Source of the DNA: CAZDQL01 sp964507325
GTDB taxonomy: Bacteria; Planctomycetota; UBA1135; GCA-002686595
Assembly (NCBI GenBank): GCA_964507325.1
Contig: CAZDQL010000036.1
Coordinates: 1 to 58,066, forward strand
Direction of reading: 5' to 3'
Length of the DNA stretch: 58,066 bases
Shown here: positions 1 through 8,336 of the stretch, piece by piece
Position numbering within the stretch: the first letter of the stretch is position 1
Layout of the letters: the number at the start of each line of letters is the position of its first letter
The notes under the pieces: model-generated
What the model was told of the DNA's origin: nothing
Seen by the model: only the letters and a program-made list of their open reading frames with translations
Databases searched by the model: none
Translations under genes and position numbers: made by a program

Positions 1-1
1 C

Positions 2-1876
2 CGCCCCGCCGGGCCCGGGCTCCCGGGGATGGGCGGCCTGGGTCCGCTGCCTCCCGGGGCCCCCCCCCCGATCGACATCGGCTCGTGGCGCCACTGGTGG
101 TCCCTCTCCTCCGACCGCTGGATCGACCTCACGGAGCACCGCGACCGAATGGGAGTCGAAACCGGCTCGACCGACTTCTTCCTCGGTCGGGGTTCTCAAC
201 CCGACCCCCCCGTCGGCCAACGCCCCACCGCCGCCCAGGTCGACGACTCGGTGCTGCCGGCCCTGCTGCTCGAGCTGGAGGCGGACTCCACGGACCGGAT
301 CACGGCGGCGTTGATCGCCCTGGCGAAGATCGGTCCGCGGCAGGTCGACCCCGCGATCCTCGTCGGTCGCATCGAGCCGCACCTGCGCTCCGCGAACCAG
401 GAGATCGCCGAGACCGCGGCCCTGGCCCTGGGGCTGGCGGGCACGCCGGCGGCGAAGAGGACGCTCTTCGACCTGGCACTGGATCGCCCGCGCGGGCGCA
501 GCCTGGTCGGCTCGAACGAAGTGCCCCCGCGGACGCGCGCCTTCGCCACCTACGGGTTGGGATTGCTCGGTCGCTCCAGCGACGACCTGGGTCTGCGCCA
601 GCGCATCGTCTCGGCCCTGATCGAGTTGGTGGAGGAGGAGGCCACCTCGACCCACGACCTACCGGTGGCGGCGATCAGCGCCATCGGTCTGATTCCCCTG
701 GGGGACGTCCCACGCGTGCCGCGCTTCGGGGCGGGGCGCGAACTCGACGGGCGGGCGGTGCACGTCCTCTCCCTGCGCACCCAACTCGAGTGGTTGCGGG
801 AGCGAGTCGCCTCGGAGGATGCGCGCCGGCGCAAACAGACCCACTGGATCGTGCGCGCCCACGGGATCCGCTCCCTGGCGCGGCTGGGCGCCGAGGCGCC
901 TGACGCGGTGCGTCGCGGCCTGGTGGCGGCCCTGACCCGCACGCTGCACGAGCGCAAGGAGCCGGAGGGGATCCACCAGTCCGCCGCCCTGGCGCTCGGT
1001 TGGCTGGTGGATTGCGACGCTGACGAGCAGGACGAGGATGCGCGCAGGGCGCTGCTCTGGAAGCTCGAGAAGGGTCAACCGCGGGTGCGGCGCTTCACGC
1101 TGATCGCCCTGGCGCGCATCGCGGCCCGACCGGGCGCGGGGGAACAGCCAACCGCCGGCCTGGAGCCTGTGCGCGCGGCCCTGGTCAAGACCCTCGCCCG
1201 CGGCAAGAGCCAGCTTCGCCCCTGGGCAGCCCTCGCCCTGGGGGTGCTCGGGCGGGAGCTCTCCGAGGCGGGATTCGCACCGAACGAGAGCGTCTCCCGA
1301 GCCCTGCGCAACGCCCTGACCTCCAAGTCCGCCCCGGAGTCGGTCGGCGCCTGCGCCCTGGCACTGGGGTTGCGCAAGGACGTCAAGTCGGTGGAGCTCC
1401 TCCTCGCCCGCCTGGACCGCATCGACGACCCCGCCGCCCGCGGCGATCTCGTCCTGGCGCTGGGTCTGATCGAGGCCAACGATGCCGTTCCGACCGTGCG
1501 CGAGCTGCTCCACGAGGCCCGCTACCACCCCGGGTTCCTGCACCGGTTGGCGGTGGGCCTGGTGCTCATGCGCGACCGCGAGGTCGTGGAGGAGCTGGTG
1601 ATGAGCCTGCAGTCGGCGCGCAGCTTCGCCTCCCAGTCGGCGCTGGCGGCGGCGATCGGAGTGGCGGGGGATCAGCGCGCGGTGGACCCGCTCTTGGTGC
1701 TCCTGGCCGACCAGCAGGCCACTGACGGCGCGCGCGCCTTCGCGGCGGCGGCGTTGGGGGGCGTGGCGGACCGGCACCGACTCCCCTGGCGGGTGCCCTA
1801 CGCCGAGGACCTGAACTACCACCTGGCCCCGCCCACCCAGTTGGACGGGCTGGCGGGGGTGCTGGACATCCTCTGA
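2..1876 (+). CDS. HEAT-repeat protein, 5' end outside the window
   Basis: The reading frame is open from the first bases of the window, so the gene probably starts upstream. The ATG at 29 lies inside a Pro/Gly-rich stretch and is not followed by a signal peptide. After this linker comes a W-rich segment (SWRHWWSL), then repeated alpha-helical pairs of HEAT/PBS-lyase type running almost to the C-terminus, with recurrent AALALG, ALGLLG and ALAAAIG cores. Such repeats form protein-binding solenoids. No catalytic motif is visible and the partner is unknown. Planctomycete proteins of this build are usually exported, but the signal peptide, if present, is outside the window. It ends at TGA 1874-1876, convergent with the next gene across a shared hairpin. 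The HEAT assignment is secure; the function is not. Confidence 0.8.
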   Translation, partial: RPAGPGLPGMGGLGPLPPGAPPPIDIGSWRHWWSLSSDRWIDLTEHRDRMGVETGSTDFFLGRGSQPDPPVGQRPTAAQVDDSVLPALLLELEADSTDRITAALIALAKIGPRQVDPAILVGRIEPHLRSANQEIAETAALALGLAGTPAAKRTLFDLALDRPRGRSLVGSNEVPPRTRAFATYGLGLLGRSSDDLGLRQRIVSALIELVEEEATSTHDLPVAAISAIGLIPLGDVPRVPRFGAGRELDGRAVHVLSLRTQLEWLRERVASEDARRRKQTHWIVRAHGIRSLARLGAEAPDAVRRGLVAALTRTLHERKEPEGIHQSAALALGWLVDCDADEQDEDARRALLWKLEKGQPRVRRFTLIALARIAARPGAGEQPTAGLEPVRAALVKTLARGKSQLRPWAALALGVLGRELSEAGFAPNESVSRALRNALTSKSAPESVGACALALGLRKDVKSVELLLARLDRIDDPAARGDLVLALGLIEANDAVPTVRELLHEARYHPGFLHRLAVGLVLMRDREVVEELVMSLQSARSFASQSALAAAIGVAGDQRAVDPLLVLLADQQATDGARAFAAAALGGVADRHRLPWRVPYAEDLNYHLAPPTQLDGLAGVLDIL

Positions 1877-1903
1877 ACGCGGCCGCGGGCCGCCCGGCGT
1901 TCA
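1874..1903. terminator. Bidirectional hairpin shared by convergent stop codons
   Basis: TGAACGC (1874-1880) is the exact inverse of GCGTTCA (1897-1903), and it encloses a second GC-rich pairing (GGCC-GCG-GGCC). The TGA stops of both flanking genes lie inside the outer stem. The position between convergent genes suggests a terminator for both strands, although there is no clear T tract. Confidence 0.5.
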
Positions 1904-3211
1904 GCGGCGCAGGCTCTCCGCGTAGGCGTTGAGCTGCGCCTCGATCGTGGCGATCTGCTCCTCGGTCAAGGTCCGGGCGGTCTTCTGGATCATCGTCACG
2001 AACCACTCGACCTCGTGGGGAGCGACGGGGCAGCCGCAGTTGCCCTGGGGACCGTCGCTGGTGATCAGCTCCGTGCCCTCGGCGTCGGTGATCACCATCC
2101 ACGGGATCCCGCCCTCGCGGTCGCCGCGCAGGCGCTGGGCCACGGTCTTTCCGTTCTGGTGGCGGTCGGTGTCGATCTTGAGCGCGACGTAGTCGCGACC
2201 CAGGAGTGAAGCCACCTTCGGGCGCCCGAGGAACTCCTCGAGCTTGAAGCACCATCCTCACCACGGTGCACCGAGGTGCACGAGGACGTTCTTCTTCTCG
2301 CGCTGCGCCTGGGCCAGGGCCTGTCGCCAGAGCTCTTCGGCGTCCTTGACGGGAACACGGTGGGCCTGGAGGAACTCGGAGAGGGTCTGCTCCACGAGCG
2401 CCTGGGCCTCGAAGCGCGCGATGACCGCCCCCTGGGCGTCGAGCACCGTCAGATCGGGATCGGAGTAGCGGGCCTTCAGCGTCTGCGCGAGCTCGAAGTT
2501 GCCGGCGGGCTCCAGCCGCACCACCTCGTACTCGTTGCGCAGCAGGGTGCGCAGGTCCGACTCGCGCAGCAGGCGGTCGACCTGGCCGCGCCCCGCCTCC
2601 GCCCCCCACAGCACGTGTAGGCGCTTGTCCTTCTTGAGCGCCGCCGCGCCCGCCTCGGCGAGCGCGGGGTGCACCCCTCCGGGCTCGGCCAAGAGCGTCT
2701 TGATCGCCTTCTCGAGGTCGGCGTTGGCGAGGTCGGCGACGCGCAGCTTCCCCGCTCGGTCGATGACGTAGTAGTCGGGGTAGGAGTCCACCGCGAATGC
2801 CTTGACGGTCCGTTTCTCGACGTCGATGGCGATCGGGTAGGTGATGCCCCGTTCCTCGGCGAAGGCGGCCCACCCTTCGCTACGGTCGGTGGTGTGGATT
2901 CCGATCAGGACCAGCCCCTGGTCCTTGTAGCGCGATTGGAGCTCGATGAGCCCCGGGATCGCCCTACCGCAGGGAGGTCACCATTTGCCCCAGAAGTCGA
3001 GGATGACGACCTTCCCGCGCAGCGCCTCGAGCGAGAGCGCCTTGCCGTCGGTGTTCATCCAGTCGGTGACCTGCAGGGCGGGGGGAGCCTTGCCCTCCAG
3101 GGCGTCCTTGCGCGTGCGGTCCTTCCCCTCGCGGCGGAGGCCGTCTTCACCAGCGAGGCCGGTGGTGGTGAGCGCGAGCGTGAGGGCGAGCGTGGTGGTG
3201 AGTCTCTTCAT
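1901..3211 (-). CDS. Putative secreted thioredoxin-fold selenoprotein with two selenocysteines (U78, U318)
   Basis: One frame runs from ATG 3211 (GGAG upstream) to the stop at 1901, interrupted only by TGA at 2978-2980 (codon 78) and 2258-2260 (codon 318). A signal peptide covers about residues 1-20. Residues 38-190 are a TlpA/AhpC-like domain whose active site reads FWGKW-UGA-PPC, with a cis-Pro region SYPDYYVID. Residues about 200-285 look like a second thioredoxin fold with no CxxC. Residues about 295-410 are a thioredoxin_7/DsbD-gamma-like domain reading HLGAPW-UGA-GWC, with cis-Pro GGIPWMVI. Both UGAs replace the first redox Cys after a conserved Trp, the usual selenocysteine position, and homology continues in frame after each. 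The expected role is thiol-disulfide or peroxide chemistry outside the cytoplasm. Split genes, sequencing error or pseudogenisation are less likely because both lesions hit the same functional residue. No sel genes are in this window. Confidence 0.8.
2224..2243 (-). promoter_or_regulatory. Candidate bacterial SECIS hairpin after the second UGA
   Basis: Counting from the base after UGA 2258-2260 on the minus strand, bases +15 to +22 (GCUCGAGG) pair with +27 to +34 (CCUCGGGC), including one U-G wobble. They enclose the tetraloop AGUU. Known bacterial SECIS elements place a small apical loop containing G or GU about 16-37 bases after the UGA. Here GU is at +24/+25. The element lies within the coding sequence, as expected for bacteria. 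Confidence 0.6.
2938..2954 (-). promoter_or_regulatory. Possible, non-canonical SECIS hairpin after the first UGA
   Basis: After UGA 2978-2980, bases +24 to +30 (GGGGCUC) pair with +34 to +40 (GAGCUCC) around the triloop AUC. The distance fits a SECIS but the loop lacks the usual G. A competing shorter hairpin at +4 to +16 (CCCU/AGGG) does carry GGU in its loop but sits too close to the UGA. The structural support is therefore weak at this site. Confidence 0.25.
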
Positions 3212-3282
3212 GCCGAGTTCTCCGGTCTGACTCCCGCAGCATACGGCATCGGTCGTAACTACGGTGTTGCGACGGAGAACGT

Positions 3283-3477
3283 CTACTCCTCGTCCTCGAG
3301 CAGCATGCGCAGACGCCCTTCCAGACTGAGCTCGAGGGGATCCCGCTCCCCCGGAACGCGCTGTTCGCGGGGCACTCCGCACTGATCGAGGAGGTGATGA
3401 GCGCGCTCCAACTCGAGCTCGGCGGCTTCCAGTCGTTGCAGGGCGCGGTGGAGCGCTCGGTCGTCACCGGTGTCCAT
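3283..3477 (-). CDS. Small charged coiled-coil protein, unknown function
   Basis: This encodes 64 residues, rich in Leu, Glu and Arg, with a heptad-like helix (ALQRLEAAELELERAHHLL) and an acidic tail LLEDEE. There is no signal peptide. It starts 17 bp after the stop of the MBL nuclease on the same strand. A TANNNT hexamer (TAGCCT) lies exactly six bases before its ATG, the same arrangement as at several other starts in the window, so it may have its own leaderless transcript. There is one Cys. I recognise no family; it may be a small adaptor or regulatory protein. Confidence 0.55.
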   Translation of the reverse strand: MDTGDDRALHRALQRLEAAELELERAHHLLDQCGVPREQRVPGERDPLELSLEGRLRMLLEDEE

Positions 3478-3483
3478 CCCTGT

Positions 3484-3489
3484 AGGCTA
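3484..3489 (-). promoter_or_regulatory. -10-like TAGCCT, 6 bases before ATG
   Basis: TAGCCT-N6-ATG precedes the 64-residue coiled-coil gene. The spacing would put the transcription start at or next to the A of the ATG. Confidence 0.4.
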
Positions 3490-3494
3490 GCGCC

Positions 3495-4982
3495 TCACCC
3501 CCCCACCAACTCACATCCCCGCCCATCGAGCGGAATGTGGAGCACGTCACCCAGCTCGGGCCGCTGGGCGTGGACCCCCAGGCGCTTCCGGATCAGCCCC
3601 TCGAACGCCTCCTGGGCGTGATCCTCGCCGTGGATCAGGACCAGCTCGGGGTGGGGGTTGCCGAAGCTCTCGTACCAGCGGCGTAGGCCGCGCTGGCCGG
3701 CGTGGGCGGAGAAGCCGCCGACGGTGTGGATCTGGGCGCGGACGAGGATCTCCTGCCCCAGGATGCGCACTTTGCGGGCGCCGTCGACCAGCTTGCGACC
3801 CGTGGTGCCGCGGGCCTGGTAGCCGACGAAGACCACGTGCACGGTCGGACGCCAGAGGTTGTGCTTCAGGTGGTGGACGATGCGCCCCGCTTCGCACATC
3901 CCGCTGGCGGCCAGGATCGTGATGCCGCGTTGGCCGTTGAGGCTCATCGACTCATCGGCGGTGCGCGAGTAGCTGAAGCGCCGCGGGCGGAAGGGGCGGT
4001 CCAGGTCCTGCAGCGCCAGCGACAGGCTCGGGCCGAAAGAGCGCTTGTGGGCGCGGTAGAGCTCGGTGACGCTGATCGCCATCGGGCTGTCGAGGTAGGT
4101 GTCCCGCGGCTCGATCGAGCCGGCGCTCTCGAACTCCCGCAGTTGGTAGAGGACCTCCTGCGCGCGACCTACGGCGAAGACCGGGATCAGGACGTTGTCC
4201 CCCGCGCGCTGGGCGTCGCGCATGATCTCGACGAACTCCGCGTGGGTCTCCTCGATCCGGCGGTGGTTGCGATCGCCGTAGGTGGTCTCCATCAGGACCA
4301 CGTCGGCGCCGTCGATGGTGGCGGGGTCGCAGAGGATCGGGTCGTGCCGGCGACCGAGGTCGCCCGAGAAGACGAGTCGCTTCTCGCGCCCGGAGCGGGA
4401 GACCCGCACCTGCAGCGAAGAAGCCCCCAGGATGTGACCCGCGCGTCGGAAGGTGACCTGCACGTCGGAGCCGATCTCGAAGGGTGCCTCGAAGTCGTGT
4501 TCCACCATGCGGTCGAGGCAGCGCTCGGCGTCCTCCAGGGTGTAGAGGGGCTCGCGCTGCTTGCCACCACGTCGCATCGCGCGCCGATTCGCGCGCCGCG
4601 TCTCGACCTCCTGGATGTGGGCCGAGTCACGCAGCATGATCCCGCACAGCTCGGTGGTGCCGCGGGTGGCGTGGATCTCCCCCCGAAACCCCTCCTTACA
4701 CAACTTGGGCAGGAGCCCGGAGTGGTCGATGTGGGCGTGGGTCAAGACCACCGCGTCGAGCTGCTTGGGGCGCGAGCGCAGGGGTCGCGAATTGCGCCCC
4801 CGATCGCGGTGGCCGCCCTGGTAGAGCCCGCAGTCGATCGCCATGCGGGCGCCCCGCGTCTCGAGCAGGTGGTGCGAGCCGGTGACCTCCCCAGCCGCGC
4901 CGAGGAACTGGATACGGGCGATTTCGGAGTCCGCCAGGCGCCTGCCGCGCCCGCGGGAAGCGGCCTGCTTCTTCGATGACAT
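3495..4982 (-). CDS. MBL-fold/beta-CASP RNA-processing exonuclease
   Basis: The 495-residue protein belongs to the metallo-beta-lactamase beta-CASP family (CPSF73/YSH1-like bacterial RNases). The N-terminal MBL domain carries THAHIDHSG (metal ligands near residues 82-87), GHILGASS and FSGDLGR. The beta-CASP domain follows, with ASGMCEAGRI. The C-terminal RMMBL part has VGGFSAHAGQ and LIHGEDHA. All expected metal ligands are visible, so it is probably an active Zn-dependent RNA nuclease in the cytoplasm. The start at 4982 was chosen because homology begins just after it and AAGG lies about 10 bases upstream. The Lys/Arg-rich N-terminus may help RNA binding. The frame stays open far upstream but that extension is antisense to other genes. 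Confidence 0.9.
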   Translation of the reverse strand: MSSKKQAASRGRGRRLADSEIARIQFLGAAGEVTGSHHLLETRGARMAIDCGLYQGGHRDRGRNSRPLRSRPKQLDAVVLTHAHIDHSGLLPKLCKEGFRGEIHATRGTTELCGIMLRDSAHIQEVETRRANRRAMRRGGKQREPLYTLEDAERCLDRMVEHDFEAPFEIGSDVQVTFRRAGHILGASSLQVRVSRSGREKRLVFSGDLGRRHDPILCDPATIDGADVVLMETTYGDRNHRRIEETHAEFVEIMRDAQRAGDNVLIPVFAVGRAQEVLYQLREFESAGSIEPRDTYLDSPMAISVTELYRAHKRSFGPSLSLALQDLDRPFRPRRFSYSRTADESMSLNGQRGITILAASGMCEAGRIVHHLKHNLWRPTVHVVFVGYQARGTTGRKLVDGARKVRILGQEILVRAQIHTVGGFSAHAGQRGLRRWYESFGNPHPELVLIHGEDHAQEAFEGLIRKRLGVHAQRPELGDVLHIPLDGRGCELVGG

Positions 4983-5105
4983 GGCGGGGACCTTACTCCA
5001 CTTCACGGAAGCTAGGGAGCGCCGGGCCTCTTTCAGTCGGTCGTCACCCCCGCATTCTGTGAGACGTAGGACAATGGCACGTCTGACAGCCTGAGGAGAC
5101 GGCCC

Positions 5106-6665
5106 ATGAAGACGGCATCCATTCTGAGCTTGGTCCTCCTCGCCACCCCCACCCTGGCCAACGACTACTTCGTCGACTCCAGCGGTGGGAGCGACTTCAA
5201 CGGCGGGAGCTCCTGGTCCGACGCTTGGCTCACCCTGACCCACGCCCTGGCGACGGTGCCCCCGCCTCCCACGGGGCAGACGCACACCGTCCACGTGGCC
5301 GCCGGCGTGCACGACGCGACCCTGGGGGAGACCTTCCCCCTCGTCACCCGCGCCGACGTGCGCTTGGCCGGCGCCGGTCCCGCGAGCACCCTCATCGTCG
5401 CCGACGCGTCGGCTACGGCGGTGATCGACGCTTCGTCGGACGGAGCGGACCTCACCCGGCTGGGGTTGGTGGGCGGCGACCAGGGCCTGCGCGGCCAGGT
5501 GCCGGATGGGGACTGGATCGCGGTTCATCTGGACGAGGTCGACATCAGCGGCGCGAGCTCGGACGGGGTGTGGCTGATGACGGGCTTCCTGATCGGGTGG
5601 CACGGTTCGATCGAGCTCCAGATGACCCGGGTGCGGATCCACGGCTGCGGAGCAGACGGGCTCGACGTCACGGCCTTCGGCGACTATCCGGATGGCACGA
5701 GCTACGTCATCGTCGAGGCGTGGGACTGCTTCTTCGAGGGCAACGGCGAGCGGGGCGTGCGCCTCGATCGGTTGTTCAAGGACGAGTTGGAAGTGCGCTT
5801 CCGCCGCTGCCGCGTCCTGGACAACGCCGGGCACGGGGTCGAACTCCTCCCCGGCGACGGATGCTGCGGGGACCTCTGGCTGCAGGACTGCCTGGTGGCG
5901 CGCAACACGGGCGCGGGGGTCACGGGGAGCACTAGCACCGGCGACGGGGCCTTCCTGGAGCGCTGCACCGTGGTAGAGAACGGCCTGGGGGTCGCCTCCC
6001 AGGACGGGTTGTCGATCGTGCTCGAGGGTTGTCTCGTCGCCGACAACGGGGACGACCTGCGCGGGGCGGACTACATCCAGGCGAGCTACTGCCTGATCGA
6101 GGACGGGGACTTCGCCGGCAGCAACCACAACTTCAGCGCGCCGCCGGACTTCGTCGACCCGGCGGCGGGGGACTGGAGCCTGAGCTACGGCAGCGCGGCG
6201 GTGGACGCGGGGCCGCCCAGTGCGGCGGGTGAGGGCGACTTCTTCGGCCGGATCCGCGGCGTCGACGGCGACCTCGACACGCAGAGTGGGGTGGACGTGG
6301 GCGCCTTCGAGCTGACGCCACTGGCCCTCCCGCCCGGCTGGACCGAGGTGCCCGTCGGCGGGACCATCCCCTTCGAGCTCCTCGGTCCCGCGGGGGGCAG
6401 CTCGCGGGTCTTCTGGCAGCGCGGGGCCTTGCTCGCCACGCCCGAAGTGACGCCGTTCGGCGAGTTGTGGCTCGATCGCGCCGCTCTCTTGGCCGCGGGA
6501 ACCTCGCCGGTCGCCCCCGGACCGCCGGTCTCCTTCGACTTCACCATCCCCGCCAATCCCGGTCTGGTGGGGGCGACGCTCGGCTTCCAGGCCTTGACCC
6601 AGACGGGACACGGAATGCCGCCGTGGGCACTGACCAACGCGCTCGAGCTCGTGGTCGTGCCCTAA
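5106..6665 (+). CDS. Secreted right-handed parallel beta-helix protein (DUF1565-like)
   Basis: The 519 residues begin with a signal peptide (MKTASILSLVLLATPTLA) followed by YFVDSSGGSDFNGG, a typical opening of DUF1565/parallel beta-helix proteins. Residues about 70-370 contain repeated short strands of beta-helix type, with an RVLDNAGHGVEL turn. The C-terminal part, from about 410, is a beta-sandwich-like domain beginning PPGWTEVPVGG. No pectate-lyase catalytic set is evident, so an enzymatic role is uncertain and binding or surface display is equally possible. A TAGGAC hexamer and a GAGGAGA ribosome site lie upstream. It leads a three-gene run with the next genes only 12 bp apart and then overlapping. 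Confidence 0.8.
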   Translation: MKTASILSLVLLATPTLANDYFVDSSGGSDFNGGSSWSDAWLTLTHALATVPPPPTGQTHTVHVAAGVHDATLGETFPLVTRADVRLAGAGPASTLIVADASATAVIDASSDGADLTRLGLVGGDQGLRGQVPDGDWIAVHLDEVDISGASSDGVWLMTGFLIGWHGSIELQMTRVRIHGCGADGLDVTAFGDYPDGTSYVIVEAWDCFFEGNGERGVRLDRLFKDELEVRFRRCRVLDNAGHGVELLPGDGCCGDLWLQDCLVARNTGAGVTGSTSTGDGAFLERCTVVENGLGVASQDGLSIVLEGCLVADNGDDLRGADYIQASYCLIEDGDFAGSNHNFSAPPDFVDPAAGDWSLSYGSAAVDAGPPSAAGEGDFFGRIRGVDGDLDTQSGVDVGAFELTPLALPPGWTEVPVGGTIPFELLGPAGGSSRVFWQRGALLATPEVTPFGELWLDRAALLAAGTSPVAPGPPVSFDFTIPANPGLVGATLGFQALTQTGHGMPPWALTNALELVVVP

Positions 6666-6677
6666 GATGGCGGCGTA

Positions 6678-8336
6678 GTGAAGCTCCTCTCGACGGTAGC
6701 GATCGCCGGGGTCCTGCCGCTTCTCGGTTGTGGCGGTGAGACGTCCGACCCCACGCCGCGCTTCGCCATGACCGAGGTGGCGGAGCAGGCCGGGCTCGCC
6801 TTCACCCCGACCTCGGGCGGCCACCCCTCGCGCCAACTGATCGAGGTCAAGGGGGGAGGCCTGGCCCTGATCGACCGGGACGGCGACGGCGATCTGGACC
6901 TGTTCGTCCCCAACGGGGCCACCCTCGAGTCCCCCCACGAGGGACCCGGTTCGCGGATCTTCGACAACCTGGGCGACCTGCGCTTTCGCGACGCGACGGC
7001 GCAGGCGGGGCTCGAGCTGCGGCGCTGGGGTTTCGGGTGCGCGGTCGGGGACTTGGACGGTGATGGCCGCGACGATCTCTTCGTCGCCTGCTACGGGCCG
7101 AACGCCCTGCTGCGCGGTCGTCCGGACGGGCTCCTGGAGGACGACACCGCTGCCGCCGGGCTCGAGGGTGACGCTTGGAGCACCGCCGCCTCCTTCGGGG
7201 ACCTGGACGGGGACGGGGACCTGGATCTCTACGTGGTGAACTACGTGCGCTTCGACCCCGAGAACCCTCCGCCGCCGATGAACTTCCGCGGCGCGCGCGT
7301 CTTCGGCGGGCCGATGGGGTTGCCCGGAGAGGCGGACCGCGTGTGGGAGAACCTGGGCGACGGTCGCTTCCGGGACGTGACCGCGGCCTGGGGCTTCGAC
7401 GCGGTGCCCGCCTCCTACGGGCTGGGGGTGGTGATCCTCGACCTCGACGACGACGGTCGACCCGAGGTGCTGGTGGGCAACGACTCGCAGGCCAACTTCC
7501 TCTTCCGGCGCGGGGAGGAGGGGCGCTTCGTCGACGTGGGCCAGGCGAGCGGCCTCGCCCTGGACGAGCACGGCTGGGGGCAGGCGACGATGGGGATCGC
7601 CTTCGCCGACGTCACCGGCAACGGGCTGCCGGACGTCTTCAGCTCGAACTTCATGTCCGACCACGACACCCTGCACGTCAACCTCGGCGAGCTGCGCTTC
7701 GAGGACCGCTCGCGCAGCAGCGGGCTGTCGATGACGACCATGCCCTACCTGGGGTGGGGCTGCGCCTTCGTCGACTTCGACCACGAGGGGAGCGAGGAGC
7801 TGCTCGTCTTCCACGGTCACGTCTACCCCGAGACGATCACCGAGCCGATGGGCTGGCGTCGCGACCAGGAGCCGCAGCTCTTCGAGCAGCGGGGCGAGCG
7901 CTGGGTGCGGGTGGCTGCCGAGGAGGGGGGCCACTGGCTCGCCGCCGCCCACCGCGACCGCGGGGCGGTCTTCGGCGACCTGGACGACGACGGGGACGTG
8001 GACGTGGTGGTACGCGAGCTGGGGGGGCCCCTGCGGCTCCTGCGCAACGACGCGGCGGCGGGAGGGTGGCTCCGGGTGACCCTCTCCGATCCGCGGCCGG
8101 GGATCGGGAATCGACGCGGGTTGGGCGCGCGGGTCACGTTGCGCGCGGAGGGCGAGGCGCAGCACCGTTGGATCGCGAGCGGGACCTCCTACCAGTCCGC
8201 CTCCGCTCCGGAGGCGCACTTCGGGCTGGGAGAGGACGCTGGGCCCTTCGAAGTCGAGGTGCGCTGGCCCGACGGGGTGGTGCAAGAGGTGAGCGACGTC
8301 GCGCCGAACCAGCGTCTCGAGGTGGTGCGCGAGTGA
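6678..8336 (+). CDS. FG-GAP/VCBS lipoprotein with ASPIC/UnbV domain (CRTAC1-like)
   Basis: It starts at GTG 6678, 12 bp after the previous stop. A lipobox (LPLLGC) predicts outer or cytoplasmic membrane anchoring. The 552 residues contain repeated Ca-binding FG-GAP blades (DRDGDGDLDL, DLDGDGRDDL, DLDGDGDLDL, DLDDDGRPEV) and end in an ASPIC/UnbV domain (GARVTL, ASGTSYQSAS, HFGLG, EVRWPDG). The family is a seven-bladed integrin-alpha-like propeller of mostly unknown role, abundant in planctomycetes. The stop overlaps the start of the TPR lipoprotein gene (GTGA), implying translational coupling and a shared function outside the cytoplasm. Confidence 0.88.
   Translation: MKLLSTVAIAGVLPLLGCGGETSDPTPRFAMTEVAEQAGLAFTPTSGGHPSRQLIEVKGGGLALIDRDGDGDLDLFVPNGATLESPHEGPGSRIFDNLGDLRFRDATAQAGLELRRWGFGCAVGDLDGDGRDDLFVACYGPNALLRGRPDGLLEDDTAAAGLEGDAWSTAASFGDLDGDGDLDLYVVNYVRFDPENPPPPMNFRGARVFGGPMGLPGEADRVWENLGDGRFRDVTAAWGFDAVPASYGLGVVILDLDDDGRPEVLVGNDSQANFLFRRGEEGRFVDVGQASGLALDEHGWGQATMGIAFADVTGNGLPDVFSSNFMSDHDTLHVNLGELRFEDRSRSSGLSMTTMPYLGWGCAFVDFDHEGSEELLVFHGHVYPETITEPMGWRRDQEPQLFEQRGERWVRVAAEEGGHWLAAAHRDRGAVFGDLDDDGDVDVVVRELGGPLRLLRNDAAAGGWLRVTLSDPRPGIGNRRGLGARVTLRAEGEAQHRWIASGTSYQSASAPEAHFGLGEDAGPFEVEVRWPDGVVQEVSDVAPNQRLEVVRE

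Noticed and set aside
1901..3211. General reassignment of UGA in this genome
   Set aside because: Many genes in the window end at TGA with natural C-termini, so UGA is normally a stop; only local recoding fits.
1901..3382. Three separate small thioredoxin-like genes
   Set aside because: The pieces are in one frame, begin only at GTG codons inside the fold, lack ribosome sites, and each break falls inside a CxxC motif.
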